10,336 nt of DNA from Bacteroidota bacterium (GTDB taxonomy: Bacteria > Zhuqueibacterota > JdFR-76 > DREG01): the NCBI GenBank assembly GCA_030624545.1, contig JAUXJX010000028.1, positions 1 through 10,336 of the forward strand, written 5' to 3'. Numbering within the stretch: the stretch's first letter is position 1; each line of letters opens with the position of its first letter. The translations under genes were made by a program, and so were the position numbers. The notes under the pieces were generated by a model that was not told the DNA's origin, did not search any database, and saw only the letters and a program-made list of their open reading frames with translations. This document shows positions 6,984-10,336 of the stretch, piece by piece.

Positions 6984-8525
6984 TTATAGTTTTCCCCCGA
7001 ACCTAAGCTTGAATGTTTGATACCGTCCCTTTGCTTGAGCTAACAGGTTCTTGAACTCTTTGGTGCCACGTATATTATCAAGAAAGGGGTCGTCACTAAT
7101 ATAAGGAAAATTAAAAAATCCGCTCTCGATGGATTTCTTTAAATTTCTTAGAGCATCCTCTTTTTTACCAATTAACGCGTACAAGTGAACAAGACGATAT
7201 CTTCTTTCGCCATCGACAATATTTCTTTCCTCAAGTCGTTTAACAATTTTAAGAACACGCTCATTATTCCCAAGCGATGCCTCTTTATAGGCTTGACCAA
7301 ATGTGCTCCAGATGCTTGATTTGTCGATGTTAAAGGCAGAGTCGAAAAGGGCGACTGCCCTCTCTATCTTTTTGGAATATAAATAAATCACCCCGCCGTA
7401 AAATAATTTTTTTTCGTCAGCAGGTTTTTGATTCTGCCTGAGGTAATGCATCATTTTTTCATGTGAGGCAAGTGCTGTTTTATATTTTTTTTGATAAATC
7501 AACGATTTTGTAATTTGGCTCTGGGCACTAACCAAATTCAGAAAACTGGAATCCAGCCTCTGCGAAAGTTTATAGAATTGGATAGACTCATCCATAAGTC
7601 CAGCATACCGAAAGATGTATCCGAGCCCTGAGTAAAAACTTGGAATATTGGGATATATATTCAGAGCATTTTGAAGGAGCTCTACAGATTCTTCGGACTT
7701 GCCTGTCTTCGCATAGAGCGAACTGAGATAGCTGAAAGCTTGTGGTAATTCTCCATTCATCCTGAAGGCGCGACGCAGCGTTCTTTCTGCTGATCTATGA
7801 TATCCTCCCCTGCCTCCAATCTTACCGGCATACTGAAGGTAAGCATAGCCCAGGTCAGCAAAAGCCAGCGTAAACGTTGGATCGAGTTCAATGGATTTTT
7901 TTAAAAGCTGGATGCGAGAAGTCCAATCAGCCTCCTTTGATGGCTCTATTGCTACGGCTCTGAGATAATACTCGTATGCCAAAGGATCTCGGGGAATGTC
8001 TTTCTTAAGTCGGCGATTCTCCGCCGGTGAAAATTGCAGCTTTAAACCTCTAATAATTTTCTTACAGATAGAATTCGGTACTGTATAAATATCTGTATTC
8101 CTCACCTCTAAAGAATGCTCCCAGATTACTTCTTTATCAGGAATATAGTGGAGTTGGACATCTATCTGGAAGCGGTCACCTTTCTTCTGATGGTTTCCTG
8201 TGATTATATATTCTACGTCCAACTCACGTGCAACTTCCTGTAAGTCAAATTTCGAGCTACCATATTTTCTGACGGCATCTGAAGGACGTACAACAACACC
8301 TTTAATATAAAATAGTTTTTCGATTATCTGATCAGTAATAGCAAATCCGAGAAACTCTGATTCTGAATCCATCCGAACACAGTGTAACGGAAGGATGGCA
8401 AGTTTTTTAAAGTTACTATTGGTTCTCGATTCGTCTTTACCAAAGAATGACATACAGAGAGCTATACTTATGAAAGCCAGCAGGATAATGGCCTTGAAAA
8501 TGAATGATGGAATCTTTTTCCACAT
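6984..8525 (-). CDS. Membrane-anchored TolB-like (FlgO-like) plus TPR-repeat protein
   Basis: The protein has 513 residues. One hydrophobic segment (about 7-28) probably anchors it in the membrane or serves as a signal peptide. Residues about 40-160 match the TolB-like/FlgO-like alpha/beta module found next to TPRs in many 'adenylate cyclase' or CadC-type proteins: LAILPL, then FLGFAITDQIIEKL, VVRPSDAVRKY, ELDVEYIITG and a strand-rich part. Residues about 200-480 carry repeated helix pairs of TPR type, with LDPTFTLAFADLGYAYL and SFYSGLGYIFRYAGLMDESI as clear units. The C-terminal motif DDPFLDNIRGTKEFKNLL is typical of the last part of such proteins. No winged-helix DNA-binding or cyclase domain is present, so it is probably a periplasm-facing scaffold and not a regulator. 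It starts 26 bases after the CapA-family gene with only a weak AGAG before the ATG. The substrate or partner is unknown. Confidence 0.85.
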   Translation of the reverse strand: MWKKIPSFIFKAIILLAFISIALCMSFFGKDESRTNSNFKKLAILPLHCVRMDSESEFLGFAITDQIIEKLFYIKGVVVRPSDAVRKYGSSKFDLQEVARELDVEYIITGNHQKKGDRFQIDVQLHYIPDKEVIWEHSLEVRNTDIYTVPNSICKKIIRGLKLQFSPAENRRLKKDIPRDPLAYEYYLRAVAIEPSKEADWTSRIQLLKKSIELDPTFTLAFADLGYAYLQYAGKIGGRGGYHRSAERTLRRAFRMNGELPQAFSYLSSLYAKTGKSEESVELLQNALNIYPNIPSFYSGLGYIFRYAGLMDESIQFYKLSQRLDSSFLNLVSAQSQITKSLIYQKKYKTALASHEKMMHYLRQNQKPADEKKLFYGGVIYLYSKKIERAVALFDSAFNIDKSSIWSTFGQAYKEASLGNNERVLKIVKRLEERNIVDGERRYRLVHLYALIGKKEDALRNLKKSIESGFFNFPYISDDPFLDNIRGTKEFKNLLAQAKGRYQTFKLRFGGKL

Positions 8526-8551
8526 AATCGAAAGATCTCTGAAGAGCTATT

Positions 8552-9922
8552 TCAATTGGTTGCCCCAGTTGAGAGCCTCACAACACCAATTCCCTCCCGT
8601 AGATCAATTGTTGTTCCAAAGGGCTTGGAGAGGCGCTTCAGATCTTCAATAATCTTTATGCTTAGATCTCGATCGGCAAACATAGGGCGGCCACGCTTTG
8701 TCCGGAACTTTCCAAAACCTAGCGAAACAGGGTAAAGCTTGATTTCTATCAGTTTTTTCTCCCTCCAGCATGGAACAGCGATGACCGACTCCCAAATTTC
8801 AGGGGTTACAGGACGCCCCTTACGGCCAAAGTCATAGCGAGCGTCGTTGAAGTCGGCCACATGAGCATTGGATCCAAGCTTGTAACGTTCATAATTCTCA
8901 TAGGGAAGCCGCAAGAGGGTTTGATTTTGATAAATAAAATTACCCAGACTGTAGAAGATGGGCTTTCCTCTGTAAATCTCAATCCCTCGTAACACATGAG
9001 GTCCATGTCCAACAAAAACATCTGCCCCTGCATCAATCATTGCCCGAGCAAAGGTGACCAAAAACTTTGCTGGGACAGAGCGATTCCCATCGCCTTCGTG
9101 GGCATGAATTGTCACTATCGTTAGATCCGCAAGCCGGCTAGCGTTTCGAACCACGTTAGCAATTTCTTCGAGGTCCTCCTGATGGAGTGTAGTTCGGGCC
9201 TCGGGTTTGTCTCCTACTACAAAGTCATGGTCAAAAAATTTCAGCTTATTGCCACTTTTCGGTGGTTGCAGCCCAGCTCTTTCAAGAATCCGCCGAAGCA
9301 TTTCGAGTTCCTCATGCGTGACCACGTAAACTGTTGAATATCTGAGAGGATTCAACCCCGGCCGCGCCGGAATATCGCCGCGGGATTTCCCGGCACGCGA
9401 GTGTTCCTTAAAGTATGAAGCGCAGGAAATCAAGGCCACTCTGGCCTTTGCGGTTTCAAGGAACTTAGCCTCCCGCGCTTCTGCCAAGCTTTCTCCCACT
9501 CCTGCCTGGACCAGGCCTGCTTCGGCTGTGTGTTTTGTGGTCAGGCGCATGCCTATTACGCCATAGTCGCCAGTATGGTTATTGGCGCGGGAGACCATGT
9601 CGAAGCCGGCCCAGGCCAATTCCTTAGCCATCGCAGGAGCGGCCCTCATGTAAGTGCCTCCACTCTCATGCATAGGGTAGGGTTCATAGTCATGAAATAG
9701 CATCTCCAGGTTCGTAAAGGCTACATCCGCTGAGCGGATGAGCTCGATCATCTTGAGAAATTCGGGCTCTCGGTAAACCGACAGCCTCATAGTAATGATG
9801 GAATCACCGGTGAGAGCCATGGTGAAAGTATCTTCCTCATAAGGCTTTTGGCTCCATGCAACTGGGCTTAAAAAGAGCCATGATGAAAGTGCTATTGCGT
9901 ATGAGATAAGGAAGCGTTTCAT
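8552..9922 (-). CDS. CapA-family metallophosphatase (PGA_cap domain), exported
   Basis: The protein has 456 residues from ATG 9922, chosen because GGAGG (9932-9928) is 5 bases before it. A start at 9934 would overlap the SD. Residues 1-24 form a signal peptide, with cleavage likely after AWS before Gln25. The calcineurin-like layout of the CapA/PGA_cap family is visible: TGDSII (Asp40), NLE (71-73), SRANNH (111-116), TIHAHEGD (271-278, His273 and His275), VGHGPHVLRG (304-313) and FYSLGNF (323-329). These residues bind two metal ions in the superfamily. Family members include poly-gamma-glutamate capsule proteins, but many stand outside capsule operons. No capB/capC partner is in the window, so a capsule role is not supported. 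A stretch at about 175-260 is longer than in compact members. It is the first gene of the minus-strand run. Confidence 0.9.
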   Translation of the reverse strand: MKRFLISYAIALSSWLFLSPVAWSQKPYEEDTFTMALTGDSIITMRLSVYREPEFLKMIELIRSADVAFTNLEMLFHDYEPYPMHESGGTYMRAAPAMAKELAWAGFDMVSRANNHTGDYGVIGMRLTTKHTAEAGLVQAGVGESLAEAREAKFLETAKARVALISCASYFKEHSRAGKSRGDIPARPGLNPLRYSTVYVVTHEELEMLRRILERAGLQPPKSGNKLKFFDHDFVVGDKPEARTTLHQEDLEEIANVVRNASRLADLTIVTIHAHEGDGNRSVPAKFLVTFARAMIDAGADVFVGHGPHVLRGIEIYRGKPIFYSLGNFIYQNQTLLRLPYENYERYKLGSNAHVADFNDARYDFGRKGRPVTPEIWESVIAVPCWREKKLIEIKLYPVSLGFGKFRTKRGRPMFADRDLSIKIIEDLKRLSKPFGTTIDLREGIGVVRLSTGATN

Positions 9923-9927
9923 GAAAT

Positions 9928-9932
9928 CCTCC
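9928..9932 (-). promoter_or_regulatory. Ribosome binding site of the CapA-family gene
   Basis: GGAGG on the minus strand lies 5 bases upstream of ATG 9922 and overlaps the alternative ATG at 9934. This argues for the shorter protein with a standard signal peptide. Confidence 0.65.
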
Positions 9933-9998
9933 ATGATTCAATTGCTGAGATCATATCCGGCACCTGTATTTTTCTTTTCTTTCTCATTAAGGTTCTAC

Positions 9999-10014
9999 TT
10001 GCTTATCATAGCAA
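9999..10014 (-). promoter_or_regulatory. Extended -10 candidate within an inverted repeat, upstream of the CapA-family gene
   Basis: On the minus strand TGCTATGAT (10013-10005) is an extended -10 element with five of six bases of TATAAT. It sits exactly within TTGCT-N6-AGCAA (9999-10014). The -35 position has no good hexamer, as is common for extended -10 promoters. Transcription would start about 75 bases before ATG 9922. A repressor binding the inverted repeat would block the promoter, but this is inference. Confidence 0.35.
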
Positions 10015-10055
10015 AGAAAAACATTAACATATTTTTCAAAAGCCGGAAACTTTTG

Positions 10056-10086
10056 CGTTGCACAAACAGGAAATTATCACGTTGCA
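10056..10086. repeat. CGTTGCA direct repeat pair
   Basis: CGTTGCA occurs at 10056-10062 and 10080-10086 in the gap between the symporter and CapA-family genes. Two copies of seven bases may be chance. No terminator hairpin with a T run was found after the symporter stop. Confidence 0.2.
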
Positions 10087-10098
10087 GTAACATGCGTC

Positions 10099-10336
10099 TT
10101 AAGAGTCGTCCGTGATCTTATTATGAACATGTTTTTTCTCAGAATGTGCTATGATCGCTGTTCCCACCATATCGCCCATGCAGTTTGTGGTCGTAGTGGT
10201 CATGTCAATCAACCGATAGATGCCTCCGACAATTGCAGCAATTTCAAGAGGCAAATTAAAAGCCTTGACAAAAATGAGAGCGATGACCAATCCGCCACCA
10301 GGAATACCTCCAGCCCCAGTCGAAAGCAACAAACCA
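10099..10336 (-). CDS. Dicarboxylate/amino acid:cation symporter (DAACS, SLC1-like), C-terminal part
   Basis: Only the last 78 or so residues are inside the window, and the frame is open through the right edge. STGAGGIPGGGLV is the re-entrant hairpin HP2 block of the DAACS/GltP/SLC1 family. LIDMTTTTTNCMGDMVGTAI matches TM8, which carries the substrate and sodium ligands. By comparison with the archaeal aspartate transporter GltPh, the residues equivalent to D394, N401 and D405 are kept, while D390 is Tyr and R397 is Thr. The short hydrophilic tail ends at TAA 10101-10099. It is an inner-membrane sodium- or proton-coupled uptake transporter. It has the same direction as the CapA-family gene but is separated by 176 bases containing a promoter candidate, so it is probably a separate unit. 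Confidence 0.88.
   Translation of the reverse strand, partial: GLLLSTGAGGIPGGGLVIALIFVKAFNLPLEIAAIVGGIYRLIDMTTTTTNCMGDMVGTAIIAHSEKKHVHNKITDDS

Overview
The window looks like a bacterial chromosome of moderate GC content. Four starts have a clear Shine-Dalgarno (AGGAGG/GGAGG) element. The gene set combines a very large secreted Asp-box (BNR) protein, a TolB-like/TPR protein, a periplasmic isoaspartyl peptidase and a DAACS symporter. Such sets are common in poorly cultured Gram-negative lineages related to the FCB superphylum, such as Calditrichota-, KSB1- or Ignavibacteria-like groups. The strong SD sites argue against classical Bacteroidia. This placement is inference from gene content only.

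Left edge (1-1080): a tRNA-Arg(ACG), cut by the window edge, is followed by the 3' part of a tRNA-Leu(TAA) gene that has no 5' half. This is the usual residue of site-specific integration at a tRNA gene. Next, on the minus strand, is a decayed gene of a conserved hypothetical family. One reading frame runs through it but is broken by three in-frame stops. The left edge therefore looks like a degraded integration hotspot.

Middle (1343-4507, plus strand): one long gene encodes a secreted protein of about 1050 residues with eleven Asp-box motifs, a predicted beta-propeller protein of the sortilin/VPS10-like 'glycosyl hydrolase' type. It has its own upstream region with small palindromes and a strong ribosome binding site, and it converges on the minus-strand genes to its right.

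Right half (4620-9922, minus strand): four genes run in the same direction with short spacers. In transcription order they are a CapA-family metallophosphatase (signal peptide), a membrane-anchored TolB-like/TPR protein, a lipoprotein-like isoaspartyl peptidase/L-asparaginase, and a SelA-like PLP enzyme. The first three are probably envelope-located and the last cytosolic. The PLP gene has a good SD and GTG start that are out of frame with the rest of the enzyme, so its N-terminus carries a one-base frameshift or a sequence error. A shared function for the four genes is not evident.

Right edge (10099-10336, minus strand): the C-terminus of a dicarboxylate/amino acid:cation symporter (DAACS) runs out of the window. 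It lacks the Asp/Arg pair that holds acidic substrates, which suggests a neutral amino acid substrate.

I saw no CRISPR array, no insertion sequence with recognisable ends and no intact recombinase. I cannot point to a convincing new multi-gene system. The most unusual items are the tRNA-Leu scar with the broken gene beside it, the frameshifted PLP enzyme and the altered symporter specificity site.
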